From: Anaerolineales bacterium
GTDB taxonomy: Bacteria; Chloroflexota; Anaerolineae; Anaerolineales; Villigracilaceae
Reading direction: 5' to 3'
Assembly: GCA_015075275.1 (NCBI GenBank)
Contig: JABTUU010000001.1
Coordinates: forward strand, 124,001-188,000
Length of the DNA stretch: 64,000 nucleotides
Positions within the stretch are counted from its first letter, which is position 1. Each line of letters starts with the position of its first letter. The notes under the pieces are model-generated. The model was not told the DNA's origin. It did not search any database and worked only from the letters and a program-made list of their open reading frames with translations. Positions 50,608-58,759 of the stretch are shown piece by piece. The translations under genes and the position numbers were made by a program.

Positions 50608-50838
50608 TTGGCAGATAGGAAAGCAAAAACGAAAGCGAAAGTGAGTAAGCCAAACCCGGTGACCGCCTTGTTTCGCGAGACCGCCGGCGAGCTTCGTAAA
50701 GTTTCATGGCCCACATGGCCCGAGGTTTTGCATTTATCTTGGATCGTTTTGGTCGTCATGTTTATCATGGGCGTGATTCTCGGCTTGACCGACGGCGGCG
50801 CCCGCGAAGTATTGAATCTAGTTTTAGGTATTCGTTAA
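50608..50838 (+). CDS. secE: Preprotein translocase subunit SecE
   Basis: A 76-residue protein with a polar Lys-rich start, the ELRKVSWPTWPEV amphipathic helix and one membrane helix (about 45-62). It clamps SecY in the translocon. The start is TTG at 50608 with GAAGGAGCGACGCC before it. nusG follows after 20 bases. Confidence 0.94.
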   Translation: MADRKAKTKAKVSKPNPVTALFRETAGELRKVSWPTWPEVLHLSWIVLVVMFIMGVILGLTDGGAREVLNLVLGIR

Positions 50839-50858
50839 CGAACGGAATTTGAGGTCGA

Positions 50859-51599
50859 ATGTCAGCGCAGGAAGAATTCGAACGCGAACCAGTGGAAGCG
50901 ACTGAAGAAATAACTTCGGAGAACGCTTCGACATTTATGGAACAGGACGCTCAGCCGTTTGCTGACGATTCCGAACCTATTCGCGTTCCTAAAAATGAAG
51001 CGGCGGCGCAAAGCGCGGACGATGAAGTTGCGCCTCCCGCGCCGGCAAGTGCGCCGTCTCAAACGGAAGAGCAGGAAGGTCCCGCGTGGTATGTGATCCA
51101 TTGTTATTCGGGATACGAAAACAAAGTGCGTCACAACCTTGAGCAACGCATCGAAACGATGGGCATGAAAGATAAGATCTTCGATGTGATTATTCCGACG
51201 CAAGAAGAGGTCGAGGTGCGCGACGGCAAACGCCGTACGTTTGAGCGGCATATTTTCCCTGGCTATGTGCTTGTGAACATGTTGCTGAGCGATGATTCGT
51301 GGTTTGTCGTCCGCAATACGCCGGGGGTGACGGGCTTCGTCGGCATGGGAGATAACCCAACGCCGTTGCGCCCGGAAGAAGTGTCGCAGATCATCAAGCG
51401 CATGGAAGCGGAGGCGCCGATGATCAAAGTGTCGTTCAAGGTGGGCGAACGCGTGCGCATTGTAGATGGCCCGTTCAATGACTTCCGCGGCAATGTCGCT
51501 GCAATTGACGTAGAGCGCACTAAGGTGCGCGTGATGGTTAACTTCTTCGGGCGTGAAACGCCGGTAGAGTTGGACTTCTTGCAAGTTGAGAAGGCATGA
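50859..51599 (+). CDS. nusG: Transcription factor NusG
   Basis: A 246-residue protein. The NGN domain begins at AWYVIHCYSGYENKV (about residue 75), and the KOW part ends with VGERVRIVDGPFNDFRGNV. The first 70 residues are an acidic, Ala/Pro/Glu-rich extension, longer than in E. coli NusG and similar to the extension seen in actinobacterial homologues. It links RNA polymerase with Rho or the ribosome. Confidence 0.95.
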   Translation: MSAQEEFEREPVEATEEITSENASTFMEQDAQPFADDSEPIRVPKNEAAAQSADDEVAPPAPASAPSQTEEQEGPAWYVIHCYSGYENKVRHNLEQRIETMGMKDKIFDVIIPTQEEVEVRDGKRRTFERHIFPGYVLVNMLLSDDSWFVVRNTPGVTGFVGMGDNPTPLRPEEVSQIIKRMEAEAPMIKVSFKVGERVRIVDGPFNDFRGNVAAIDVERTKVRVMVNFFGRETPVELDFLQVEKA

Positions 51600-51677
51600 T
51601 AGGCTGAGAAAGAGTTTTGTAGGCAGTACCAAGACTGAAGGTCGAATGGAAGCGTAGTTCGGCGTCGGCTTGATGCA

Positions 51678-51719
51678 GTGGGAGGACGTCCCGCATAAGA
51701 AATCGTCCGCTAAAACCAC
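51678..51719 (+). promoter_or_regulatory. L1-binding-site mimic before rplK
   Basis: GTGGGAGG at the left end and ACCAC at the right end are the same blocks that build the L1 site on 23S rRNA (GGUGGGAGG and ACCACC). It lies just before the AAGGAG of rplK. It would let free L1 repress this operon. Confidence 0.55.
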
Positions 51720-51730
51720 AAGGAGTAAAA

Positions 51731-52156
51731 ATGGCAAAGAAGTTTAAAGCAATCGTTCGTCTCCAGCTTGAAGCTGGAAAGGCCTCTCCCGCGCCCCCGG
51801 TCGGACCGGCGTTAGCGGGTCATGGCATCAACATTATGGCTTTCGTTAAGGACTACAATGCCCGCACGTCAGGAAAGCCGGGCGAGGTTATTCCTGCGGA
51901 AATTACCGTATATACCGACGGGTCGTTTACATTTGTATTGAAGACCTCGCCGGCGGCGGTGATGCTTCGTAAAGCCGCCAAAGTGGAAAAAGGCTCGAGC
52001 GTTCCGAACAAAGATAAAGTGGGCAAGGTAACGCGCGCGCAGGTCAAGGAAATCGCCGAAGCGAAGATGAAAGATTTAAACGCAATTGACCTTGAAGGCG
52101 CGATGAAGCAGATCGAAGGCACTGCCCGCTCGGTTGGCATTACGGTGGTTGATTAA
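51731..52156 (+). CDS. rplK: 50S ribosomal protein L11
   Basis: A 141-residue protein: [20 protein letters not shown], the Pro-rich N-domain, and the RNA-binding C-domain ending in [11 protein letters not shown]. It sits at the GTPase centre of the ribosome. The ATG has AAGGAGTAAAA upstream. Confidence 0.97.
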   Translation: MAKKFKAIVRLQLEAGKASPAPPVGPALAGHGINIMAFVKDYNARTSGKPGEVIPAEITVYTDGSFTFVLKTSPAAVMLRKAAKVEKGSSVPNKDKVGKVTRAQVKEIAEAKMKDLNAIDLEGAMKQIEGTARSVGITVVD

Positions 52157-52160
52157 TTTT

Positions 52161-52203
52161 GTGGGAGGGTCTTCGGCGTATAAACGCTGCCCGCTGGCAC
52201 CAC
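52161..52203 (+). promoter_or_regulatory. L1-binding-site mimic before rplA
   Basis: GTGGGAGG and ACCAC again bracket a hairpin with CTTCGGCG and CGCTGCCCG parts. The right end runs into CGGAGG, the ribosome site of rplA. It repeats the element before rplK. Confidence 0.55.
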
Positions 52204-52214
52204 GGAGGTAAACT

Positions 52215-52937
52215 ATGACTGCAAAACACGGTAAAAAATATAAAGCCGCACTCGCGAAAGTGGAGTTAGATAAGGAATACTCGGTCCACGAAGCGGTTGC
52301 GTTGGCGAAAGAAACGACGACGACGACATTCGATTCGACCGTCGAGGCGCATATCCGCACCGGTCTTGATCCGCGTCAAGCCGATCAACAAGTGCGCGAC
52401 GTCGTTGTCCTGCCGCATGGACTTGGAAAGACAGTGCGCGTGTTAGTCTTCGCGCAAGGCGAAGGCGCGACTGCGGCTCGTTCGGCGGGCGCCGATTTGG
52501 TCGCCGACGATGACGAAACTTTGAAGAAGATCGAAGGCGGCATGTTGGATTTTGACGTTGCGATCGCGACGCCGGATGCAATGGGCAAAGTGGGGCGTCT
52601 TGGACGCGTCCTCGGTCCGCGCGGACTGATGCCGAATCCAAAGGCGGGCACGGTTGTTAATGCCGATGACCTTCCTCGCGCGATCAAAGAAGCGAAAGCG
52701 GGACGCGTTGAGTTTCGCCTCGACAAGACCGCCAATATTCATGTTTCAGTCGGCAAAGCGTCGTTCTCCGCTGAGCAACTCTATGATAATTTTTCAACGT
52801 TGATGGCAGCGATCCATAAAGCTCGCCCGTCTGGCGCGAAAGGCGATTACATCAAGCGCGTGACGTTAACTACAACGATGGGACCTGGCATTAAAGTGAA
52901 TGCCAGCGAGACCCAAAAACTTGAGGGAATCGGGTAA
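52215..52937 (+). CDS. rplA: 50S ribosomal protein L1
   Basis: A 240-residue protein with the L1 pattern: the rRNA-binding [11 protein letters not shown] start, [13 protein letters not shown], and [15 protein letters not shown]. It forms the L1 stalk and is the usual autorepressor of the L11-L1 operon. The ATG follows GGAGGTAAACT. The L10 leader begins soon after the stop. Confidence 0.97.
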   Translation: MTAKHGKKYKAALAKVELDKEYSVHEAVALAKETTTTTFDSTVEAHIRTGLDPRQADQQVRDVVVLPHGLGKTVRVLVFAQGEGATAARSAGADLVADDDETLKKIEGGMLDFDVAIATPDAMGKVGRLGRVLGPRGLMPNPKAGTVVNADDLPRAIKEAKAGRVEFRLDKTANIHVSVGKASFSAEQLYDNFSTLMAAIHKARPSGAKGDYIKRVTLTTTMGPGIKVNASETQKLEGIG

Positions 52938-52944
52938 AATAAAG

Positions 52945-53117
52945 CCCGTTAAAACCTAACAAGCCACTTTGCCAGTGACGGCGGGCGCGGCGCCGAAAGC
53001 GTCGCTTAATCTCCCGCTCAGGTGAAGACGAAATGCAACCTACTCTCCTGTGAGAGTTGCTTAAGTCTTTGCCGTGCGCGTGGCAAAGACTTTTTGTTGA
53101 AAGGAGGTGAGTGTCTC
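52945..53117 (+). promoter_or_regulatory. L10-type leader of rplJL
   Basis: The long gap between rplA and rplJ has the features of an L10 leader: a GCGGGCGCGGCGCCGAAAG part with CGCTTAATCTCCCGCT, a later hairpin GCAAC...GTTGC with CTCTC/GAGAG, and a terminator. Such a leader binds the L10-L12 complex and lowers rplJL expression. Confidence 0.65.
53063..53095 (+). terminator. Attenuator hairpin in the L10 leader
   Basis: AAGTCTTTGCC and GGCAAAGACTT are perfect 11-base arms, followed by TTTTT. It lies before the AAGGAGGTG of rplJ, so it can stop or allow rplJL transcription. Confidence 0.8.
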
Positions 53118-53657
53118 TTGGCAGTATCAAAGGAACGTAAACGAGAAATACAAGCCGGCTATGAAGAATGGTTGAAGAAGAGCCAGGCAATGCTTCTAGT
53201 GGAGTATACCGGCGCAAATATGAAAGACCTGGACGGTATCCGCGCAAAGGTGCGCGAATCGGGCGGCGAGTTTCATATTTTGAAGAACACGCTGGCGCGT
53301 CGCGCGTTTGCGCAGAACGATATAAAGCTCCCGGAAGATTTCCTGCTCAATAGCACGGCGATTTCGTTCGCTTTTAGCGACCCAGCCGCCACTGCGAAAG
53401 CTCTGACAGATGGGATGAAAGGCAAAGATTTCATCAAGGTCAAGGGTGGCTTTATGAATGGGCAGGCGTTGAGCGCCGCGCAAGTGAAGGCTCTGTCCGA
53501 CCTGCCGCCGTTGCCTGTTGTGCGCGCGCAGTTGTTGGGCGTGTTGCAAGCTCCCGCCGGTAAGTTGGTTCGCACCATTGCCGAGCCGGCGCGCGGTTTA
53601 GCCGCTGTCGTTAAAGCGTTCGCTGAGAAGGCGAATACAGCGGAAGCCGCGGCGTAA
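53118..53657 (+). CDS. rplJ: 50S ribosomal protein L10
   Basis: A 179-residue protein with AMLLVEYTGANMKDLDGIRAK and HILKNTLARRAF, typical of L10, which holds the L7/L12 stalk. The start is TTG at 53118, nine bases after AAGGAGGTG; a longer frame into the leader is rejected. The last 30 residues bind L7/L12. Confidence 0.95.
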   Translation: MAVSKERKREIQAGYEEWLKKSQAMLLVEYTGANMKDLDGIRAKVRESGGEFHILKNTLARRAFAQNDIKLPEDFLLNSTAISFAFSDPAATAKALTDGMKGKDFIKVKGGFMNGQALSAAQVKALSDLPPLPVVRAQLLGVLQAPAGKLVRTIAEPARGLAAVVKAFAEKANTAEAAA

Positions 53658-53718
53658 TCGGCTCGATCATTACGCGATTAAATATAAAACCATGTATACG
53701 TTATAGGAGTACTGAAAG

Positions 53719-54099
53719 ATGTCTGACAAACTTGAAAAGATTGTGGAAGAACTCTCCACCTTATCCGTTCTCGAAGCTGCGGATCTGGTGAAGAAATTGG
53801 AAGAGAAGTGGGGCGTTTCTGCGGCGGCTCCTGTGGCTGTTGCGGCAGGCGGCGGCGCGGCTGTGGCGGCTGAACCCGTTGAGGAGAAGACTGAGTTCGA
53901 TGTGGTCATCAAAGACGCGGGCGGCAAGAAGATTGACGTGATCAAAGTCATTCGTCAACTCACCAGCCTGGGTCTTGGCGAAGCCAAGACGATGGCGGAA
54001 ACCGCTGGCGCAAAAGTGTTGACCGGCGTGGGCAAAGACGCCGCCAACGAAGCGAAGAAGAAACTCGAAGAAGCCGGCGCAGCCGTCGTACTCGAATAA
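53719..54099 (+). CDS. rplL: 50S ribosomal protein L7/L12
   Basis: A 126-residue protein: N-terminal dimer helix ([24 protein letters not shown]), an Ala/Gly hinge, and the C-domain with [20 protein letters not shown] and [11 protein letters not shown]. It recruits elongation factors. It ends at a terminator. rpoB does not follow, unlike in many bacteria. Confidence 0.97.
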   Translation: MSDKLEKIVEELSTLSVLEAADLVKKLEEKWGVSAAAPVAVAAGGGAAVAAEPVEEKTEFDVVIKDAGGKKIDVIKVIRQLTSLGLGEAKTMAETAGAKVLTGVGKDAANEAKKKLEEAGAAVVLE

Positions 54100-54122
54100 T
54101 TTCTTTGAAAAGAATAAAAAAG

Positions 54123-54150
54123 GACGGCGATTGCGCCGTCTCTTTTTTAT
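54123..54150 (+). terminator. Terminator after rplL
   Basis: GACGGCG, ATTG, CGCCGTC, then TCTTTTTT. It closes the ribosomal operon before the convergent lexA. Confidence 0.85.
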
Positions 54151-54157
54151 TTAAGAA

Positions 54158-54832
54158 TTAAGAGGCTCTATCTAACCTGCGGATGACCATGACGACTTTG
54201 CCGTTGATTTCGGGCTGTTCCGATTTCTTCAAGATGATCGGCTCCATGGTCGGGTTTGCCGGTTGCAGGCGATAACGGTCTTTTTCTTTGTAGAAGTATT
54301 TTAGCGTATATTCGTCGTTCACGCGCACTGCTACCATCTCGCCGTTGCGCGCTTCGATGGCGGGTTTCATGACGACAATATCGCCGTCGTTGACCATAGC
54401 GTCAATCATCGAATCCCCTTTGACTTCGAGAGCGTAGAGACCGTCGCCTTTTTCTTTGGAGGGAAGCAGGCTGCGCGCTACGTCAACCGCGTCGTATTCT
54501 TTATCGTTCATGTAATTGATGCCTGGATCGGGGACCAGCATGAAAGGACCAGCCGCGATCGGCCCGAGGACAGGGATGCGCAGCGTGTCTATCGAGGCGC
54601 TGGCGCCTGAGATGCGCACGCCGCGCGAGATTTTACGATCGCGTTCGATCTTCCCCATCTTTTCAAGTTGATCGAGATAGTAGTTAACGACAGAAGTGGA
54701 TGTGATTCCCGTCTTCTCGCCGATTTCGCGAATCGAAGGGGGATAGCGATTTTCGCGCTGATAGGTCAACACGAAATCCAAAATTTTTTGGTGGCGTTCG
54801 CCTAACCCTTTACTTTTTCGGACCATCATCAT
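54158..54832 (-). CDS. lexA: SOS repressor LexA
   Basis: A 224-residue repressor. The winged helix (residues 10-75: RYPPSIREIGEKTGITSTSVV) is followed by the Ala-Gly cleavage site in GPIAAGPFML, then catalytic Ser in VKGDSMIDAMV and Lys in YTLKYFYKE. It represses DNA-damage genes until RecA triggers self-cleavage. Three ATG codons stand in a row at the start; GGAGG is seven bases from the first. A LexA-type box lies about 60 bases upstream, so it controls itself. Confidence 0.96.
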   Translation of the reverse strand: MMMVRKSKGLGERHQKILDFVLTYQRENRYPPSIREIGEKTGITSTSVVNYYLDQLEKMGKIERDRKISRGVRISGASASIDTLRIPVLGPIAAGPFMLVPDPGINYMNDKEYDAVDVARSLLPSKEKGDGLYALEVKGDSMIDAMVNDGDIVVMKPAIEARNGEMVAVRVNDEYTLKYFYKEKDRYRLQPANPTMEPIILKKSEQPEINGKVVMVIRRLDRAS

Positions 54833-54892
54833 TACGATACCTCCAACTCAATCATAGGCATTCTTCGCTCATTTGTGCTATTAATGATACTC

Positions 54893-54904
54893 GAACGCCT
54901 GTTC
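54893..54904. promoter_or_regulatory. LexA (SOS) box before lexA
   Basis: GAAC-GCCT-GTTC, with the flanks CTC and TGTGTC. It has the same core as the box at 48180, 61 bases before the lexA start. Confidence 0.75.
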
Positions 54905-55014
54905 TGTGTCAAGCCCGATTTTTGGCGCGAGGCGTGGAGCTGATGTTGCAATTTTTAAGGATTTTATAATTTGCATCTTTCGCCCTTTTGCGACATCTAC
55001 GCTGATAAGCCAGG

Positions 55015-56001
55015 CTAAATCCACGTGCGGCGGCGCATCCAGAGATACATGCTCAATGGCAATATGAAGATGACGGCTAAGGTCAGATAAAAAACTAGGT
55101 CGGTCGTCCAGCCTTTTAATGACCCTAGCGGCTCGAAGAAGTTCATTCCGAAATAGCCTGTAAGGACGGTGAGCGGCATAAATAGAACCGTGATCGTGGT
55201 CAATGTTTTCATAATTTCGTTCATGCGATTGTTCACGACGGACAAGTATGTATCGAGCGCGCCGCTGACCAGATCGCGCAGGTTTTCATTCAGATCGTGC
55301 AAGCGCACGAGGTGATCGTAGATGTCACGGAAGAATATTCGATCGCGCGGGTCAATAACGCGGTAATCGTCGCGGGCGAGTTTGTTGAGTACCTCGCGCT
55401 GAGGAAGGAGAATCCGTCGCATGGAGAGCAAAACGCGTTTGAGGGCAAACAGCCTCTCCAGAGTCCGAGGTGAGGGTTTGTCGAAGATAGTGTCTTCGAG
55501 TTCATCAATCGCAGAATCGATTCGTTCCACGGCGGGCATGTAGCCTGCCACGAGAAAATCCATGATCTTATAGAGCAGATGATCGGCGCCGTCTTGCACG
55601 TTGCGGACATCGCGTTCGCATGACGCCCAAGTTGCTTCGATGGCGGGAATGGAGAATTCGTGATGAGTAACGATATAGTTGGACCCGAGAAAAATATCTA
55701 ATTCGTCTATCTTGCTTTCCCATGTATTGTCGTTTTCTTGAAGGTCTATATAGTTCATGACGATATAGAGATAACTTCCCCAGTCGTCGAGCTTAGGCGA
55801 ATGAGTCTGTTGCAACGCATCCTCGATAGATAATGGATGGAAGCCGAAGTTTTGCAAAATGGGGAGGGAGTTTTCATCGGGCTCGTTGACGAAATCTACC
55901 CAGAGGAGCGAACGGCGGTTGCGAATAAGCTTGGCAAACTCTGATGGAGGAATATCTTTGCGGATAGGTTTGCCTGGGGAGTAATATAATGTTCGGATCA
56001 T
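55015..56001 (-). CDS. corA: Magnesium/cobalt transporter CorA
   Basis: A 328-residue CorA channel: the large cytoplasmic domain (1-260), the pore helix with GYFGMNF (GMN motif, near residue 285), and a second membrane helix, then MYLWMRRR at the end. It transports Mg2+ or Co2+ as a pentamer. The start ATG 56001 is normal. It is divergent from the DUF2089 operon. The gap 56002-56187 has AT-rich sequence and the promoter at 56084. Confidence 0.94.
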   Translation of the reverse strand: MIRTLYYSPGKPIRKDIPPSEFAKLIRNRRSLLWVDFVNEPDENSLPILQNFGFHPLSIEDALQQTHSPKLDDWGSYLYIVMNYIDLQENDNTWESKIDELDIFLGSNYIVTHHEFSIPAIEATWASCERDVRNVQDGADHLLYKIMDFLVAGYMPAVERIDSAIDELEDTIFDKPSPRTLERLFALKRVLLSMRRILLPQREVLNKLARDDYRVIDPRDRIFFRDIYDHLVRLHDLNENLRDLVSGALDTYLSVVNNRMNEIMKTLTTITVLFMPLTVLTGYFGMNFFEPLGSLKGWTTDLVFYLTLAVIFILPLSMYLWMRRRTWI

Positions 56002-56083
56002 GTGATCTCCAATAGTGAATATTAATTATTCTTATAGAAACATAAATAATATAAATCGCCAGATTGATTTTCCTTATTTACCA

Positions 56084-56111
56084 TTGACAAAGAATATTAA
56101 ATCGATATAAT
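56084..56111 (+). promoter_or_regulatory. Promoter of the DUF2089 operon
   Basis: TTGACA (56084-56089) and TATAAT (56106-56111) with a 16-base spacer. It lies about 77 bases before the DUF2089 gene. Confidence 0.7.
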
Positions 56112-56187
56112 TACATTATAAATATATATTTGCGAATTGAGATAGAGTGATTTTAATCAATTTTCTCAACCTCTCAAGGAGAATCTT

Positions 56188-56574
56188 ATGTATGCCGCTC
56201 CGACGCGCTGTCCTGTCTGTCAATCTGAACTTGAAGTGACTCGTCTGCACTGTTCCTCATGCGATACTTCCATCGAAGGGCGCTTCGTGGGCGGACCTAT
56301 CGCCCATCTTAGCGCTGAACAGATTGATTTTATCGTAACCTTTATTCGCTGTGAGGGTAAGATCAACCGCATCGAACAGGAAGAACGCTGGGGATCCTAT
56401 CCGACCATCCGCAACCGTTTGCATGAAGTGATTCGCGCGCTTGGTTATGAACCCGGTAAAGATGAGTCTGTCGAGATCAGCCCCGCGAAACGAAACGCTG
56501 TTCTTGCCGATCTTGACGCGGGAAAGATCTCAGCTGACGACGCCATGCGTATCTTGCGCGGCGAGGAGGGGTAG
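56188..56574 (+). CDS. DUF2089-domain protein
   Basis: A 128-residue protein: two Cys pairs (CPVCQ and CSSC) form a zinc ribbon, then a helix-turn-helix-like part (INRIEQEERWGSYPTIRNRLHEVI), and a C-terminal SHOCT-like helix hairpin (NAVLADLDAGKISADDAMRI). DUF2089 proteins may be regulators of the following envelope genes. The start has CAAGGAGAATCTT upstream. The next gene starts after two bases. Confidence 0.86.
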   Translation: MYAAPTRCPVCQSELEVTRLHCSSCDTSIEGRFVGGPIAHLSAEQIDFIVTFIRCEGKINRIEQEERWGSYPTIRNRLHEVIRALGYEPGKDESVEISPAKRNAVLADLDAGKISADDAMRILRGEEG

Positions 56575-56576
56575 AC

Positions 56577-57662
56577 ATGTCTAAATCGGTTTTAGTCGGT
56601 GATAAGCCTACGATCCAAATTGAAGCCGTCGCTGGCGACTTGAGCGTTGTCGGCTGGGATGGGAGCGACTTGCTGCTCAAAGGCAACGACGACGAAATCC
56701 GCTTCACGCAGACGGGGGTATCTGTTTCGGTTTCGTCCAGCGGCGACCTCTCCTTGCGAGTCCCGCGCAACGCAGCTATCGAACTCACTGCCGCCAATGG
56801 AGACGTCTCTATTCGCGGCGTGTCTGGCAGATGCGAAATCAAGGAGACGGCTGGCGATCTTGCTATGCGCGACGTAGGCGCGGTTGTGATTAATAAACTT
56901 CACGGCGACTTCGCGTTGCGCGCAGCGCAAGGCGATCTATATGTTAAGAATGCGCTGGGCGACGTAAGTATTCGCGGTGTAAACGGCAACATTCGCCTCG
57001 ATTCTGTTGCGGATGACTTAGCCTTGCGCGATGCGCACGGCAGTATTAAAGCCAATGTGGGCGAAGATGCGATCGTTTACCTTGAGCCGCAAGCAGGGTT
57101 TGAATACTCCGTTGACGCCGGCGATGATATTTTGCTTGTGCTGCCGAAAGAAGTTGACGCCACCCTCGACCTTCGCGGCGATAGAATCTTTGTGGATTGG
57201 CAAGATATGGAAAATAACGATGCGACTGAGCGCGTCGTTATTTTAGGCGATGGGGCTGCGAAGATTCACTTGAGCGCCGGCGGTGAAACACGCGTATCGA
57301 ATCGTTCGGAAGCGGGCGATTCAGCCGACGAATGGGGCAACTTTGCCGGCTTGAATTTCGACTGGTCGGGTTTTGGCGAGCATATTTCGCGCCAAGTGAA
57401 GCAAGCGACAACGCGCGCTGTGAAACGCGCCGAAGAAGCCGCCAGCCGCGCGGAACGTCACGCTGCACGGCATGCCCAACGAGCGACGGGACGTTGGAGT
57501 TGGGACGTTAAGAGCGCGGTCAAGCCGCCTATGCCTCCGGAACCTCCTTCTCAAATGGCGACGGAAGAAGAGCGCTTATCTATCTTGAAAATGCTCGCCG
57601 ATAAGAAAATCACCGCCCAACAGGCGGAAGACTTGCTGAACGCGCTTGATGGAGGCGAATAA
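56577..57662 (+). CDS. DUF4097-like beta-repeat protein with SHOCT-like end
   Basis: A 361-residue protein. Residues 1-215 have repeated short beta units (GDLSVVGWDGSDLLLK, GDVSIRGVSGR, GDFALRAAQGDLYVK), the beta-solenoid type of DUF4097 (putative adhesin, as in LiaX/YvlB). After an Ala/Arg-rich helical part (265-310) comes the helix hairpin LSILKMLADKKITAQQAEDLLNAL. It overlaps the next gene by one base. Such genes in Firmicutes work in envelope-stress sensing; here the role is inferred. Confidence 0.8.
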   Translation: MSKSVLVGDKPTIQIEAVAGDLSVVGWDGSDLLLKGNDDEIRFTQTGVSVSVSSSGDLSLRVPRNAAIELTAANGDVSIRGVSGRCEIKETAGDLAMRDVGAVVINKLHGDFALRAAQGDLYVKNALGDVSIRGVNGNIRLDSVADDLALRDAHGSIKANVGEDAIVYLEPQAGFEYSVDAGDDILLVLPKEVDATLDLRGDRIFVDWQDMENNDATERVVILGDGAAKIHLSAGGETRVSNRSEAGDSADEWGNFAGLNFDWSGFGEHISRQVKQATTRAVKRAEEAASRAERHAARHAQRATGRWSWDVKSAVKPPMPPEPPSQMATEEERLSILKMLADKKITAQQAEDLLNALDGGE

Positions 57663-58291
57663 TGTCGTCGGAAGAACGTAGGAAGATTTTGCGGATGGTG
57701 GAGGAAGGGAAGATTTCCGCTCAAGATGCTGCGAGTTTGATGCGCGCGCTCGACGACGGCGCGGAAAAGATGAATGCAGAGGTAGAAGCCATCTATCGCG
57801 AGACAGACTCAGACTTCAAAAAAACCGAGACTCCTGAGTTCGATCAGATCAAAGCGCGCGCGCGACGCTTCGCGTCGATTCCACTGTGGGTTGGAATCGC
57901 CGTCACTGTATTGAGCGCGTGGTTCATCTACGCTATCCAGCAAAGCGCTGGCGCGAATTTCTGGTTCTATTGTATGATCATGCCGTTGTTGTTGGGCGTG
58001 TTGCTCATCGCGCTCGGTTCGGGCGGACGTTCTTCGCGTTGGGTCTATGTTGACGTGGACCGCCGCGACGCAAAACCCGGCGAGGGACCTCGTCGCATCA
58101 CGTTGGGGTTCCCCGCGCCGCTGGGCTTATTAGCGTGGTTCTTCAATGCGTTTGGTCAGAATATTCAAGGCATGGGCGCTGGGAAAGGGCGAGCTATCGC
58201 CCAGATGTTCGAAGCCGCGAAAAATTCAAACGATCCGTTGATGGTTGATATAAACGATGACGACGCCCATGTGCAAGTGTATATCGGTTAA
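57662..58291 (+). CDS. SHOCT-like protein with two membrane helices
   Basis: A 209-residue protein: the helix hairpin ERRKILRMVEEGKISAQDAA at the N-terminus, two membrane helices (about 77-95 and 102-120) and a soluble C-terminal part with a beta look. The hairpin is the same module as in its three neighbours, which may let them bind each other. The function is unknown. Confidence 0.75.
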   Translation: MSSEERRKILRMVEEGKISAQDAASLMRALDDGAEKMNAEVEAIYRETDSDFKKTETPEFDQIKARARRFASIPLWVGIAVTVLSAWFIYAIQQSAGANFWFYCMIMPLLLGVLLIALGSGGRSSRWVYVDVDRRDAKPGEGPRRITLGFPAPLGLLAWFFNAFGQNIQGMGAGKGRAIAQMFEAAKNSNDPLMVDINDDDAHVQVYIG

Positions 58292-58338
58292 GAGTTTGGA
58301 AAAACTGGCAGTATTAACTGCATATTACGGAGGTCCGT

Positions 58339-58707
58339 ATGGCATCAACTGAAGAGAGAATGAAAATATTGAAAATGATCGAGGAAGGTAAATTGAGCGC
58401 GGAAGAAGGGACGAAACTTCTCGCGGCTCTTAGCGCCAAACGGCCGCTTTCGCCTCGCGCGCCGGGAGGGGCGAAATCATTGCGGATTCGCGTCACCGAT
58501 ACTCGCACGGGACGTTCGAAAGCGTCAGTGCAAATTCCGCTTGCGCTCGTAGACGCCGGCTTAAAGATCGGGGCGCATTTCGCTCCTGAGGTGGAAGGCG
58601 TGGATATGTCGAGCGTGATGGAAGCCTTGCGCTTAGGTATGACCGGTAAGATCATTGATGTAACCGACGAGGAAGACGGCGAACACGTTGAGATCTACGT
58701 CGAATGA
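58339..58707 (+). CDS. Small SHOCT-like/DUF2089-C protein
   Basis: A 122-residue soluble protein starting with ERMKILKMIEEGKLSAEEGT, the same hairpin as its neighbours, then a domain with SLRIRVTDTRTGRSKASVQI and DVTDEEDGEHVEIYVE. The second part is of the kind found in LiaX-like and YvlB-like proteins. GGAGG lies nine bases before the ATG at 58339. It is fourth in the operon. Confidence 0.75.
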   Translation: MASTEERMKILKMIEEGKLSAEEGTKLLAALSAKRPLSPRAPGGAKSLRIRVTDTRTGRSKASVQIPLALVDAGLKIGAHFAPEVEGVDMSSVMEALRLGMTGKIIDVTDEEDGEHVEIYVE

Positions 58708-58759
58708 ATTCGGTTGAACCGCTTGCGATTGACGCGCCAATTTATCTCGAATTAAATGT

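Noticed and set aside
50862..51737. Minus-strand frame of 291 codons over nusG
   Set aside because: Antisense to nusG, with no domain and no ribosome site.
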